From assembly GCF_021347895.1 (NCBI RefSeq), contig NC_067135.1, positions 25,600,441 through 25,664,440 on the forward strand: a stretch of 64,000 nucleotides of DNA, read 5' to 3'. Positions within the stretch are counted from its first letter, which is position 1; each line of letters begins with the position of its first letter. This DNA is from Acanthochromis polyacanthus (taxonomy: Eukaryota > Chordata > Actinopteri > Pomacentridae). The position numbers and the translations under genes are program-made. The notes beneath the pieces are model-generated. The model ran no database searches. It was given only the letters and a program-made list of their open reading frames with translations, and was not told the DNA's origin. Below, piece by piece: positions 1 through 10,850 of the stretch.

Positions 1-470
1 TAAAATAAATGTAGCGTGGTTCAGAAACAGTGAATAAAGAAGCAAGTTGTTGGAGATAAATTCAGCATGGAGAAACATCTTTCTACAGAGAGAGAAATAT
101 TTGACAAAACTGTGACAGAGACATGAGATGAAAAGAATGAGACAAAAGGAATGAAATGAGAGCCTAAACAACAACAACAACAAAAAAGACAAAACGGCAC
201 AAATAAGGCTGTAAATGACAACAAACAAACACCAAGCAAACCAAAGGAGACACAAAATAACAAGAATGAGAAAAATGCGAAAACGGCAAAAACAAGACAA
301 ATTGACAAAAACTAGACAAAAAACAACAAAAAAACACAGACACAAAGTGACAAAAAAACTGAGAAAGAGAATGCCATAAAATGACACAAACAACAAAATG
401 TGACACAAAAGGACAAGAGGAGATGACAAGAGAGACAGAGGAAATTCAAAGCTATTAGATCATTCAACAT
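1..470. repeat. Segment of tandemly duplicated unit (copy 1), A-rich
   Basis: The stretch beginning around base 40 (agcaagttgttggagataaa and the following bases) recurs at about 11221-11275, and the A-rich caa/aca-rich sequence after it resembles 11280-11515. This is one end of a duplicated block that also includes 460-1700. The long minus-strand open frames here read out of a low-complexity purine-rich tract and look non-coding. Confidence 0.6.
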
Positions 471-1700
471 CATTTTTTGACTTGCTTTTTAATGATTGAT
501 AGCTTTCTGAGTGATACGACACAATAAACATTTCTGAGTTCTCTCTTCCTCCAGTCAGGTTTTTATCTGTTTCTGTTGAGGTGCAGGGCTTTAGTTTGCA
601 GTGAAAAACGGACCACAGTGAAGAACAAAACAAGACAGCAGCAAATAAAATCCTCAGAGGATTAAACTCATAAGAGGAAGAAGCGTTTTGACATAATTTC
701 TGCAAATGCCAACAAGTTACTCATTAATCAAACTAAAGTCTTTACAAATTCATACAAATGAAGATCACAGACTGCAGCTGCTGTTTAATGAAAATAAAAC
801 TCCACTTCTGTTCTTGTTACAGCCACATGCATCATGTGTTCATTTAAATACACTTAAAACCTTTTCTGTCACTATGAAACTATCATTTACTGTCTCAGTG
901 ACAAAAAGTGTTGATTGCCACAACAAACAAAAAACATAAAGGTTTTTTTCTTAAAACATTCTTAATCTGGACTCATTCAGATAAAATCACATCAATAATC
1001 AGAGTGACATGTTGAAAAGAAGAATCTTGACTGAAACTATTTCGCTTTAAAAGCGTTTATTGTTTTCTGGTGCACCGCAGTGACTCCAAAATATTAAAAA
1101 AACATAGACGAAGATCAGAAAACATGTCAACATGTGACCTGATTTCATTTCACAAACTGGAAAGATGAATGTTTTGAGTAAAAACTAGAATAAAAAGACA
1201 AAACCTGAGTTTTCTTGCTGCTTACCGTCATGTTGCGTTGACGAGTCGACTCACCTCAGAGAGCGATAAGCTTCAGGGTTAAAGTACTTTCACTTTATTG
1301 TCACCTGATAAGGTCTGTTTGTCTGCTCTGATGTTTGGTTGTAGCTCCTCCTCCTCCTTATCTCATAGAGTCAACAAGGTGTAAACCTACTTTCATTCAC
1401 TGTGTAGCCTCATCTTTAACAGCTTCTGTCTAATTGCTGCACATTAAATCTACTGGAACTCTTTAAAGTGACTGAAAATAACCAATAGGACAAGTTGTGA
1501 TTTTACAGTTTGTTTCCTGGTTCATCTCTTATCCAGATTGTTCAGGTTTCTGCCTTTGTGCTCTGATCAAAAGCTGCACTGTAAGTAGGTTACACCAGAT
1601 ATCAGCTTTATAGGTGGACTTGAGGTTTTACTGCAGCTGGAGTTCATTGTGTCAATAAAAATATGAACAGTAACCACAGTTTGATCCTTTCGTGTCTGAT
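471..1700 (-). repeat. Segmental duplication copy 1 (5' end of duplicated minus-strand gene unit)
   Basis: About 470-1330 is closely matched by 17830-18650, and about 1010-1690 by 12395-12745 plus 14206-14520. The shared block includes the candidate minus-strand 5' exon with donor GTGAGT. In copy 2 a Penelope-like element interrupts it, and in copy 3 a Harbinger element lies just beside it. Copy 1 is uninterrupted, so it serves as the reference for the insertion sites in the other two. Confidence 0.7.
1255..1385 (-). other. Candidate non-coding 5' exon of duplicated unit, copy 1
   Basis: On the minus strand the sequence ends in TCTGAG followed by GTGAGTCG, a strong splice donor (exon end near 1255). 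A second possible donor, GTAAGC-like, lies about 29 bp further at 1225. The upstream side has a CAATAAAG-type A/T box that could be a TATA element. The same arrangement occurs at 12614 and 18551. No ATG-bearing open frame is evident, so this would be a 5'UTR exon. The outer limit is a guess. Confidence 0.4.
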
Positions 1701-1904
1701 ACACTAGAATGATCTTTAAATCTCCAGCACTCATTCTGTCTGCTCCAAATGTTAATAGAAACCATAAAAGTTTTTAGTATCTGAAAGTCTGAACAAACAC
1801 TGACACTTAGAGACCAGACATTGATTATTCAAACAATAAATAGCGCTCAGTGTCTACATTCAGTTTCAGATTTGGGTTTTACCTGTGCAGACTGAATCTA
1901 TAGT

Positions 1905-2640
1905 TAGAGGTGTAGCCAACATAAAAACCAGAGAGCTGTCGATGGGTCCAAAACAGACGGAAAATCAATCAGAGCCATTGCACAAACATTGACCATAGCC
2001 AGTTCAACCATTTGGAATGTTCTGAAGAAGAAAGAAACCACTGGTGGACTCAGTAACAGATGTTGAATGAGCAAATCAAAGAAAACACCAGCAGTTGATG
2101 ACAGAAACATTGTGAGAGCTGTAAAGAAAGACCCTAAAACATATGGCATATGGGTTCTGCAAAGCGTCCTGAGACAATTTGACCTGTAATTGGCGATATA
2201 TAAATAAAACTGAATTGAATTGAATTGAACAACTGTTAGTGACATCAGCAACATCCTCCAGAGGGCAGGAGTGAAGGCATCACGATCTGCTGTTCACAGA
2301 AGACGTCATGAACAGAAGTACAAAGGCTTCACCAGAAGATACAAACCACTCATTAACAAGAAGAATAGGAAGGGCAGGTTGGAATTTGCTGAAAAGTACA
2401 GAGATGATCCTCTAAAATTCAGAGACAAAGTTTTCTGGAGTGATGAGACAAAGATGAACCTTTACCAAAGTGAGGGAAAGGATAAAGTTTGGAGAAAGAA
2501 ACAATCTGCTCACGATCCCAAACATACAAGCTCATCAGTGAAACACAGTAGAGGTGATGTCATGACTTCTTCTCGGGCTCATCAACCTTCATTGATGATG
2601 GAACTCATGATGGCAGCCGCAAAATAAATTCAGAAGCCTC
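1905..2640 (+). pseudogene. Degenerate Tc1-like transposase
   Basis: Decayed Tc1/mariner transposase on the plus strand. The N-terminal helix-turn-helix part is recognisable at about 1910-2130 but broken. The longest open piece (2271-2627) has the family motifs FWSDETKMNL (first catalytic aspartate), a VWR-like stretch and a KHTSSSVKH segment that normally precedes the glycine-rich GGG block. The second aspartate and the glutamate of the DDE triad are missing from any single frame. Stops and frameshifts indicate a dead copy. No clear terminal inverted repeats were found around it. Confidence 0.75.
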
Positions 2641-3009
2641 CAGAAACACTTTGTCTGACAATTTAAAGAAAGATTAACCAAGACAGTCTGCAATCAGCTG
2701 GCCTGGAGCGAGCAGGTGGGGATTGGTTCAATCACCTACACCCTTTGCCATAAAGAGAGACCTCACTCACCATTTGATGCCGGACCGTGAACATAACACC
2801 ACCAGAACCTCACCTGCCTTCGTTCCCTCTTGGCCCATTCCCCACAAGCCTCAGACGTCAGTAGCCACTCCAACCCCTGAATTCTTCCCCGTCTTGGACC
2901 CTCCACCTCAAACCGTCTCCTGCTCTATGCCACACCATCACCTCTATACCTGCTGACTGCAGCCCAGCTCCCTTTCGCTTCTCTGTCTGAATCTGTTGTT
3001 GAATTGGCT
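2641..3009. other. Unassigned stretch with pyrimidine-rich repeat-like DNA
   Basis: Follows the Tc1 relic. The region 2700-2990 is C/T-rich with an open frame of 77 codons (2723-2956) that is rich in Pro, Thr and Ser and resembles nothing I recognise. It has the look of untranslated retroelement sequence rather than a gene. Confidence 0.3.
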
Positions 3010-3286
3010 TGTAAGTACACTAAACAAAAATATAAATGCAACACTTTTGTTTTTGCTCCCATTTTATATGAGATGAACTGAAAGATCTAAAACTTTTTCC
3101 ACATACACAATATCACCATTTCTCTCAAATATTGTTCATAAATCTGTGATAGTGAGCACTTCTCCTTTGCTGAGATAATCCATCCCACCTCACAGGTGTG
3201 CCATATCAAGATGCTGATTAGACACCATGATTAGTGCACAGGTGTGCCTTAGACTGCCCACAATAAAAGGACACTCTGAAAGGTGC
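3010..3286 (+). mobile_element. Tc1-like terminal fragment
   Basis: Begins with the characteristic terminal sequence of a fish Tc1 family (acaaaaatataaatgcaac near 3025-3045) and continues through the usual sub-terminal region to a 'cacaataaaaggacactctg' segment near 3260. The transposase and the other terminus are absent. A piece of another Tc1-type terminus (caaaagtttggacacaca) follows at about 3285-3303. Confidence 0.6.
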
Positions 3287-3506
3287 AAAAGTTTGGACAC
3301 ACATTCTTATTTAATGCTTTTATCTGTTTTTATTATTTTCAACATTGTAGATTAATACTGGGGTTTATTATTTTTGTTTACAACATATTTCCATATGTAA
3401 TTTATTGTTTTGATGTTGAAAATAAGCAAAAACACTTATTTTTTTATCATCGCCTTTCAAAACACCCAAGGACAGCGTGTGAAGTAAACAAAGTTAAAAC
3501 ACATTA

Positions 3507-4092
3507 GGATCATTCCAGAATTGGAGGACATTTGGGCTTCCAAATTTTTGAAAGATAAACCTTCTCTTTTACAGTTTTAATGATCCATTTTCATCAATAA
3601 TAGGTAATAAACTATCAAAGGCTTGATTGGCTCAGCTTACACATCAATGGTACCATTTTTATTCCATGTTTTCTGTGTTGTTTGCTAACCCTACTCTAAT
3701 CACAGTAACAGGGTTGCTAATCCATGCTAATGTTAGCTTATTCTCAGCAGTAGAAGCTAGATATTTAGCTAGCTGTTACTGCTGACCAAGAGGACAAACT
3801 GACTGATGGAAAACAGTCAAAAGAATTAGTCTGATCCTGACAACTGTTTTATTTGAGATTAAGTTTGGTCATCAGGGGGGTGGGACAAGAAAGAAACATT
3901 TCAACTGGAACTTGAGACTTATTTGGTCTCTTTAAAAATGTTTTCAAACATTATTTTCTCTTAGTTTTTTATTTTTTTTGGTCTCAGGACAAGTAAACTT
4001 GCACAAAAAGTGCATGTTTTAGTATTTTGTTCATGAATTATTTGAAATTTAATGGGTGGGACGTCAGATGTCCTCTAATTCTGCAATGACCC
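3507..4092. mobile_element. Non-autonomous DNA transposon (MITE) with ~26-bp inverted termini
   Basis: The left end (GGATCATTCCAGAATTGGAG at 3507) and the reverse complement of the right end (GGGTCATTGCAGAATTAGAG, ending at 4092) match apart from a few positions and continue with GACAT[T/C]TG. Nothing coding lies between. No clear target-site duplication is visible, so the superfamily is not assigned. Confidence 0.6.
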
Positions 4093-4499
4093 AAAAACAG
4101 TGTAAAACTTGTCAGGTTTTCAAATGTCAGGTTGATCTGTTTTAACTCTGTTCCACTTTACTTTTGCTCACCTAAAAATTGGTGCTGATGTATTTCTTGT
4201 GGCACCCTTGCTGACAAACTGTTCCAGGCTTTTACAAGACTATTTTTGTATAGTTGCATTATTCTATAAAGACATTCAAACATATTTAAAAATATATTGT
4301 TCTTTTATATATTTTTATAATCTGTCTGCACATCATCACAGCATCTCTAAATGAACAGTACTTCTGTTTTTCCTTGAGGAGATTCTGCAATATCTGCTTT
4401 GAAAAGTGTTTTATATTGAATATACTCAAAGAAAAACTGTGTGGCACTGTTTAAAAACATATTTTATGTTTAAATTTGAGTAGGGATCCATGTACAGAA
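4093..4499. other. No recognisable feature
   Basis: A/T-rich sequence with no convincing coding frame, inverted termini or match to other parts of the window. It could hold the 3' end of the retroviral remnant to its right. Confidence 0.3.
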
Positions 4500-5850
4500 T
4501 ATGTCAGACAGACAGTAACAAATAAGAATTATGGATAACCGTGGGAAATGGAATGCAGGGGGTGACATGTGACACTAGTACCAAAAGGTGTGCTATCTTC
4601 TTCATCAATCCATGCTTTTTTGTGTGTATGTGTGCATGTGTATATGTGTGTGTGCTTGTGTAACCTTCATCATAATCAGTTTCTATACTAAACATGAAAT
4701 CAAGGTTTTCTTCTACAGGCTGAATTTCACTAAAAAAAAAAATCACAAAACTAACAAGAGTCAAAATAACCAAGCCATGCAATATGAGTTCAAAACTGTG
4801 TATAATAGTCCAATTTTGTTCTTGATCCAGTTGAATAATTCAGTAGGAGTGCCCTCGTGTAATGTCTTTGCGATGCTGCTCAAGTGATCATTTCATTCCT
4901 GTATGGTGGCATTGTAATCAGGAATCAAAGTGCAATGCTAGGCTCCAATGATGACGCAAGTTCCTCCTTGTGATGCCAGTATGAAATCTAGTGCAGTCTG
5001 ATTTTGTGATGTCATCATTCTTACAGCAGTCATTTCTTGTGACAACATAGCCATGCCAGATGCAGTGGAACCTGCAAGATCTTCTACAGCATGAAAAAGA
5101 TCTTGTATTTTGTCTAGAGATGACATCACTCCATATGGAATCAGGACTCCAAAGGATCTTGTCCATTGTGGTTGTATGTGTGTGTGCGTGCATGTATGTA
5201 GATCTCTCTTGACAATAATGATTTCAGGTGGCAAAGTAAAGACTTTCATGGCTGGTATCACATGACCCAGACCATGACTGGTAAAAATTCATAGGCCTTC
5301 ATACCACAAATCCAATAAAATTCATGACCTGAGGGACTGTAGCAAATGGCATGTGTCACAAGGGGTAGAAGTCCTTTTGTGCCATGTAGAATGGAGCCAC
5401 CAACATAGCATAACAACAATGAAGCCACAGATAAAGCAGTTTTAGAGGTTGGGCTGTTTTCAGCTACCAAACTGTTTAGCTGGAGGTTCATGTTAGTTGA
5501 TGGTTGAGATGTATTTCTCCCATCGTGCACTGCAGTATCATGTTTGTGGTGTCTGTGATTCCCTCTGTTTTGAAGGTATAATCCGCTTTATACTTCAGTT
5601 ATGGGTGGGACATCTGGAACTGGAACACCAGCATGCACATTGCTCCTGTGCTCTGGGTGTCCTGCGTCTGCTTCTGGGACTCCAGTCCTGGGCTGCTCCC
5701 TAGTTCTGTTGACAAAGCTCTATTGAAGGGTGGACCCAGTATTCTGAGTCTCCACAGGTGATGAGGAAGAGGACCCCTGTGGTGATGAGCCCTCCTGCTG
5801 ATCTCTGGTGGAAGTGGGGAAGCTGTCCTCTTGAAGTCCTCTGAGGTCAA
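4500..5850 (-). pseudogene. Endogenous retrovirus env remnant
   Basis: Minus-strand remnant of a retroviral envelope gene, broken across several frames. The piece at 5258-5530 has a conserved cysteine/tryptophan pattern like the end of a surface subunit. The piece at 4938-5261 has the heptad-rich ectodomain and the conserved region of a gammaretrovirus-like transmembrane subunit. The hydrophobic membrane-spanning part would lie near 4680-4760 and runs into a repetitive His/Thr tract. Multiple frameshifts and stops make it non-functional. No restored reading frame is given. It follows the end of pol on the same strand, as in a provirus. Confidence 0.65.
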
Positions 5851-6060
5851 GTGTGTCCTTTCACACTTGACGCTGTGTTGGTGGTGACAAGGATGTTGTG
5901 TGGTTCAGACCAGCAAGAGTTCAGGATGTCTTCTGGTGGAACTCTCTGAGGTCCCACTCTTCTAGTTGTTTATTGTGCTGCAGTCTGTCACTGGAAAAAG
6001 ACTGGACAACTTTTTCCTGATTGGGATAGACCTTGGTGAAATTGTCAGTGACTGGAGGCA
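5851..6060 (-). pseudogene. Endogenous retrovirus pol 3' end (integrase C-terminus) remnant
   Basis: Directly upstream of the env remnant on the minus strand, the translation near 5850-5990 resembles the C-terminal DNA-binding end of a retroviral integrase, a 'nILVTTnTAsSVKG'-type pattern (upper case read here, lower case uncertain). It is short, decayed and frameshifted. The order pol end then env supports one proviral fragment. Confidence 0.5.
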
Positions 6061-7218
6061 AAAGAATTCTGTAAACAGTTTGTGTTACATTGTCTTTTGA
6101 CTTGTGTTAACCTTTAAAAAAACAAAAAACACTACTAAAAAACAAATATATGATTTGAAAAATTCGTACAAAAATAATAGTAAAATACATCATCTAAAAT
6201 GTGGGGTCCACAATGTGACCGACATTGCAGACACCAACTATTTACATATTTACATGGAGGGGTCCCTAACCTGTTCTCTTCTACATCAGTGCTGTCTTGT
6301 ATGAAGGCAACCTCAGTATAATAAACAAAGTCAGTCAATGCTTGAGGTCTGTAAGGTTTGTCTAAATAGGAACAGGCGACAGGTTCTCATCTGTGCATGT
6401 AACTCAGCTACTTGGGTGGAGCTGCAGGAGGGCAGGGTGACACTTTGAATAATTTGAAAAATAACAGAAATTGCATACCCTGTCTATGGCACTCCATCTT
6501 GACTATAATTTACATCAGAGTATCTGGGTTAGTCTGGTCAGAATGTGATTGAGATACACATGCATTGATATATAGAAGGATTAGAAAGAGTGTGAAAATT
6601 CAGCTTCGTAATGGAAATAGTCTTTGCAACAGTGTTTTGACATATGATGAATTCTGGTAACAATCTGTTATAACTGGGTTATATTTTGAACTTGAACAAT
6701 TTTGACAGTTTTGACACCATTTAAAAGGTATTTTGTATGTTTAACTGGAAATTATAGTCTGCTGTCTCACACTGACCATAAATCACAAGACATGGTTTGT
6801 CTTTAAAAAAAAAAAAAAAAAAAAAAAAACTTCAATAGAATTTAACTTAGAAATTGTTTGTCAAATTTTCACTATTGTATTGTCCCGTCCTGCTTTCAGA
6901 TAATCTTGTTACCATAGCAACCAAATTTTTCTCGGTCTCATGTTTGTTATACTATTGTTCTGAGCTGTAATGTTATTATTCAGGTCATGTGTAGCATGTG
7001 GCATTTCATATTTTTTTTGTAATGAAGAAAAATCCCATCAAATTGTCCTGTCGTGTTGATAGGACTTTTGGCTCAGACTCCATGCATTTCATTGTGTGTC
7101 ATGTCCATTAGACCAGTGATAACATATATTTAGCTGTGAGTATGCAAAGGCTATCATATCAAAATGCAAACTAGAGACATATGGCAAGTTAAAAATACCA
7201 AAAAGAATTGGTCACCTC
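6061..7218. other. No recognisable gene; A/T-rich sequence with a poly(A) tract
   Basis: No coding frame or motif I can defend. A 24-bp A run lies at about 6805-6828. The position upstream of the pol/env remnant suggests some of this may be older proviral sequence, but nothing specific is visible. Confidence 0.3.
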
Positions 7219-7230
7219 GGGTGGTACCGA

Positions 7231-7590
7231 GAGGGCTGCACAGTGTAGTAGTGGTTAGTGGTTAGCACTTTCGCCTTGCAGCAAGAAGATCCCAGTTCAA
7301 ATCCCAGCCTGGGCGTGGGATCTTTCTGCATGGAGTTTGCATGTTCTCCCTGTGCATGCGTGGGTTTTCTCCGGGCACTCCGGCTTCCTCCCACAGTCCA
7401 AAAATATGCTGAGGTTAATTGATTACTCTAAATTGTCCGTAGGTGTGAATGTGAGTGTGATTGTTTGTCTGTATATGTAGCCCTGAGACAGACTGGTGAC
7501 CTGTCCAGGGTGTCCCCTGCCTTTGCCCGAGTCAGCTGGGATAGGCTCCAGCGACCCTAGTGAGGATAAAACGGTGTATAGAGAATGGAT
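7231..7590 (+). mobile_element. tRNA-derived SINE with GATG-type tail, copy A
   Basis: Begins with a tRNA-like head: box A-like GTGGTTAGCACT and box B-like GTTCAAATCCC. It continues with a conserved body and ends in gaatggatgg. It is bounded by a perfect 12-bp target duplication, GGGTGGTACCGA, at 7219-7230 and 7591-7602. A short duplication 'gtggttagtggttag' near the head distinguishes this copy. Other copies are at 8082, 28916, 47661, 49456 and 63448. Confidence 0.85.
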
Positions 7591-8081
7591 GGGTGGTACC
7601 GATATCTGAAATTTTGGGTCCTGGCCCAAGGACTATGACTGCTGAATGGAGGTGCCATAGACAGGATTTAGTTCATGGGCAGTTTCTTACCCACTGATTT
7701 GGATTACCCCATTAAGTGCAGTTCTCAAAGCCTTTGTTTAAGAAAGGTGAAGTGTGGCTTTGTCTGTGGTGTGAGATCTCAGCCTTGGCCTCACTTCCTC
7801 CTCTGAAGGCTCCTCTGCCACTTTGTCCTCAGCTTTGGTCCACCTGTGTAGTGAGATACTCAGACAAAGATTACCATCTGAATTCACATGTTACATGTTG
7901 TCTTCATGAGGAGTGAAAACATAAATGCTAACAATAGGCAAGCACTCATATAATGAAAATATTACAAAAACCATAAAAAGAGATTGATTTGATCATTTAA
8001 ATTGAAGATTCTTATTGAGTCATTTCAGATTACCGTAGTGCTTCCAGAAATCTTGTCTTTGCTCTGCACTGTGTAGTTGAA

Positions 8082-8461
8082 GGGCTGCTCAGTGGAGTAG
8101 TGGTTAGCACTTTCGCCTTGCAGCAAGAAGATCCCTGGTTTGAATCCCGGGGTGGGCCTGGGATCTTTCTGCATGGAGTTTGCATGTTCTCCCTGAGCAT
8201 GCGTGGGTTTCCTCCGGGTACTCTGGCTTCCTCCCACAGTCCAAAAACATGCTGAGGTTAATTGATTACCCTAAATTGCCCGTAGGTGTGAATGTGAGTG
8301 TGATTGTTCGTCTATGTATGTGGCCCTGCGACGGACTGGTGACCTGTCCAGGGTGTCCCCTGCCTTCACCCGAGTCAGCTGGGATAGGCTCCAGCACCCC
8401 CCGCGACCCTAGTGAGGACAAAGCGGTATATAGAGGATGGATGGATGGATGGATGGATGGA
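8082..8461 (+). mobile_element. tRNA-derived SINE with GATG tail, copy B
   Basis: Full-length copy of the family, with tail (GGAT)n at 8438-8461. The 12-bp target duplication TGTGTAGTTGAA is at 8070-8081 and 8462-8473. It is similar throughout to the copy at 28916. Confidence 0.88.
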
Positions 8462-8639
8462 TGTGTAGTTGAAATTGTGCTATTTTTACTCTGTGTTTTG
8501 ATATCTACTCTTAGTGGGGGGAGAGCTAGCCAAATCCTAACAGGAACACACAAGTAACTTCTAGTATTGGGAGAGCTAGTCATCCCTGGGAGAGCAAATC
8601 AAAGCCCTACTTCTCATCTGGTCCTACACTGGCTTACTC

Positions 8640-8776
8640 TTTAATTCACAGGCCCTCTTAATTTCCTTTGGCCATTTCTGTACTTCTTTAACTCTTTGGG
8701 CCATATTTACTCTTTATTCACAGGCCCACTCTTAATTTCCTTTGGCCATTCTCTATTCCTTTAAGTCTTTGGGCCA
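8640..8776. repeat. Two tandem ~68-bp repeats
   Basis: The block containing 'ttaatttcctttggcca' and 'tttgggcca' occurs twice in a row (about 8640-8706 and 8707-8776) with small differences. An AATAAA lies in the minus strand of each region. Such repeats are common in retroviral U3 regions; see the LTR idea in the findings. Confidence 0.7.
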
Positions 8777-9343
8777 CAATCCTACTTATCAAGTCAACTT
8801 AAGTCAACTTGTGCAAAAATGCATCACAGGACCAGCAAACACTTCCTCCACCTCTCTGCTAAACTCACTACCACGTTCCCTCTGAACACGAAATCCCTTC
8901 AAAAAAAACATGAATACACACTTACTTTTGTCCTTCAGTCACTTTCCTACTTCCTTCAATCAACGTACTACTTAGAATATACAAGCTATTCCTTTTGGTG
9001 TAAGGAGAGCGGGTCAGATCCGCCAGACAGACAGTAACAAACAAAGAGAAGAGAATTGGTGTGCCATTTTCTTCAAGAGCAAAAATCTGTTCATTCTCCT
9101 GTCGTATCACATTTAAGTAAAGAGTTCTGCATTCATCACAGTTCATGATTTAAACTTTGTTCACTCATTAAACCAAATACTTTTGGACATAGTTGATCAT
9201 TTCTGGTATTTTGTGTAATTCTGGTGGAATGTGTTGATGTAAAGAGCTACTGTGGACTTCTGCTGATTTCCTCTGATTTATTTTGATTTATTTCTGTTCA
9301 GCTGCTCCACTGAGGATCTCAGTTATTCTGTTAAGTTTAGTTT

Positions 9344-10347
9344 CTACGGGAAAATACAAAGTAGTTTATTGAGATTAGACTGCTGTTTCTCCAAATTTCT
9401 CTTTTTGTCACCTAACCTCCTTTCAGTTTGTAATAGTTCTTGTTTTTCTTTTAACAGTTCCTCTCGTTTGTCATAGTTTTCTTCTGTCTCTTTTAATTCT
9501 TTCTCCACTTCCTGAAGCTTCTCCTTATTTTTCTTCTTTTCCTCATCGACCTCATCAAGTTGCGTTTTGACATCATCCATTTGGTTTTCCAGCTCAGTCT
9601 TCAGTGTTTCCAGCTCCGTCTTCTTTGTTTCCAGCTCCGTCTTCTTTGTTTCCAGCTCCGTCTTCTTTGTTTCCAGCTCCGTCTTCTTTGTTTCCAGCTC
9701 CGTCTTCTGTGTTTCCAGCTCCGTCTTCTGTGTTTCCAGCTCCGTCTTCTGTGTTTCCAGCTCCGTCTTCTGTGTTTCCTTCTCTTTGTTCAGTGTTTCC
9801 AGCTCCGTCTTCAGTGTTTCCAGCTCCGTCTTCTTTGTTTCCAGCTCCGTCTTCTTTGTTTCCAGCTCCGTCTTCTTTGTTTCCAGCTCCGTCTTCTTTG
9901 TTTCCTTCTCTGTCTTCAGTGTTTCCTTCTCTGTCTTCAGTGTTTCCAGCTCCGTCTTCAGTGTTTCCAGCTCCGTCTTCAGTGTTTCCTTCTCTGTCTT
10001 CAGTGTTTCCTTCGTTTCCTTCTCTGTCTTCAGTGTTTCCTTCTCTGTCTTCAGTGTTTCCTTCTCTGTCTTCAGTGTTTCCTTCTCTGTGTTCAGTGTT
10101 TCCAGCTCTGTCTTCTTTGTTTCCAGCTCCGTCTTCTTTGTTTCCAGCTCCGTCTTCTTTGTTTCCAGCTCCGTCTTCTTTGTTTCCAGCTCCGTCTTCT
10201 TTGTTTCCAGCTCCGTCTTCTTTGTTTCCAGCTCCGTCTTCTTTGTTTCCAGCTCCGTCTTCAGTGTTTCCTTCTCTGTCTTCAGTGTTTCCATCTCTGT
10301 CTTCAGTGTTTCCACCACAATTTGTGGCTCATCACTGCCACCATTTT
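9344..10347 (-). CDS. Terminal exon encoding a long Glu/Lys/Thr heptad-repeat helix
   Basis: Minus-strand open frame of about 335 codons ending at 9344-9346. After a short leader it holds about 34 seven-residue units (ETLKTEL, ETKKTEL, ETLKTEK, ETQKTEL and similar). A non-repetitive charged segment rich in Glu and Lys follows, then the C-terminus LLCIFP. An acceptor-like AG lies at about 10348, so this reads as a last exon. ETLKTEL has leucines spaced 4 and 3 apart, as in a coiled coil. Many units keep only one leucine, so parts may form a single charged helix. The non-repetitive end is shared with the copy at 14.84-15.07 kb, which argues for descent from a real gene. Function is unknown. By context it would be the cytoplasmic tail of a membrane protein of the butyrophilin-like cluster. 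The join to an upstream exon is not settled. Confidence 0.6.
9590..10312 (-). repeat. 21-bp coding minisatellite (heptad repeat)
   Basis: About 34 tandem copies of a 21-bp unit, for example TTCTTTGTTTCCAGCTCCGTC on the plus strand. All keep the minus-strand frame. Variants are grouped in runs (seven, four, four and four alike), the mark of expansion by unequal exchange. One unit near 10008-10018 has a 9-bp insertion (three residues, ETK) that shifts the heptad register but not the frame. Confidence 0.92.
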
Positions 10348-10439
10348 TGAACAAGACACAACACAATGATTAACTCAGAAACACAACAGAATGTGATTGT
10401 TAAGATGGCAACTCGATCTAGATCATCTTAGATATTCTC

Positions 10440-10850
10440 ATTCCTGCAGTATTATTTAATTTTCAAGCATGAAATATTGCATGTTTGGATGAATTACACC
10501 GTGAAAATACAAAACATGATATAATGTTCAGTGTGTCCACAGCAACTGAAATGTGCTGATTTTATATCTGATAACTGTGACTTACGTTTTGTTATCCGCT
10601 TGTTGGTAAGAGTTCCTGCAACACCAGTAACCAGTCCAGTGACGCCAGAGAAGAGAGCTAAAGAGCAACCAGATTTTTACATTGTATATAAAAACACAAC
10701 ACAGATGTCAAATAGAGGACAAGATTTAATGCAACATCATTATAAAGTCAATAAAGTGCAGAGGATCACCTGACAGGAATCACAGTTTTGTGGAGAACTG
10801 AATTTCTCAGTGACAAAACACATTTAATTATTTTTATGATCTCATCCTCT
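10440..10850 (-). repeat. Local duplication, member 1 (with candidate small exon)
   Basis: Matches 11525-11912 in the same orientation, including the segment around 'gtgtccacagcaactgaaatg' and the flank 'cacctgacaggaatcacagt'. Each member contains a candidate minus-strand exon followed by a donor GTAAGTCA. Confidence 0.75.
10588..10659 (-). other. Candidate 72-bp exon encoding a short hydrophobic segment
   Basis: On the minus strand an acceptor (ttgctctttag) precedes CTCTCTTCTC and a strong donor (GTAAGTCA) follows AACAAAAC. One frame reads a mildly hydrophobic stretch ending in basic residues (SGVTGLVTGVAGTLTNKR), like a weak transmembrane segment plus stop-transfer. It would precede the heptad-repeat exon at 10347. 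However, it leaves one spare base, while the most obvious acceptor of the next exon needs two, so the join is unproven. Confidence 0.35.

Noticed and set aside
8090..8160. tRNA gene suggested by box A and box B-like motifs
   Set aside because: No cloverleaf. It is the head of a SINE with target duplications; the same holds for 7235-7310, 28920-28990 and 30205-30290.
9560..10373. Three long plus-strand open frames (Phe/Gln/Leu-, Ser/Val/Phe- and Pro/Ser-rich)
   Set aside because: They are the other frames of the 21-bp minisatellite. Only the minus-strand frame continues into a non-repetitive segment conserved in the 14.84-kb copy.
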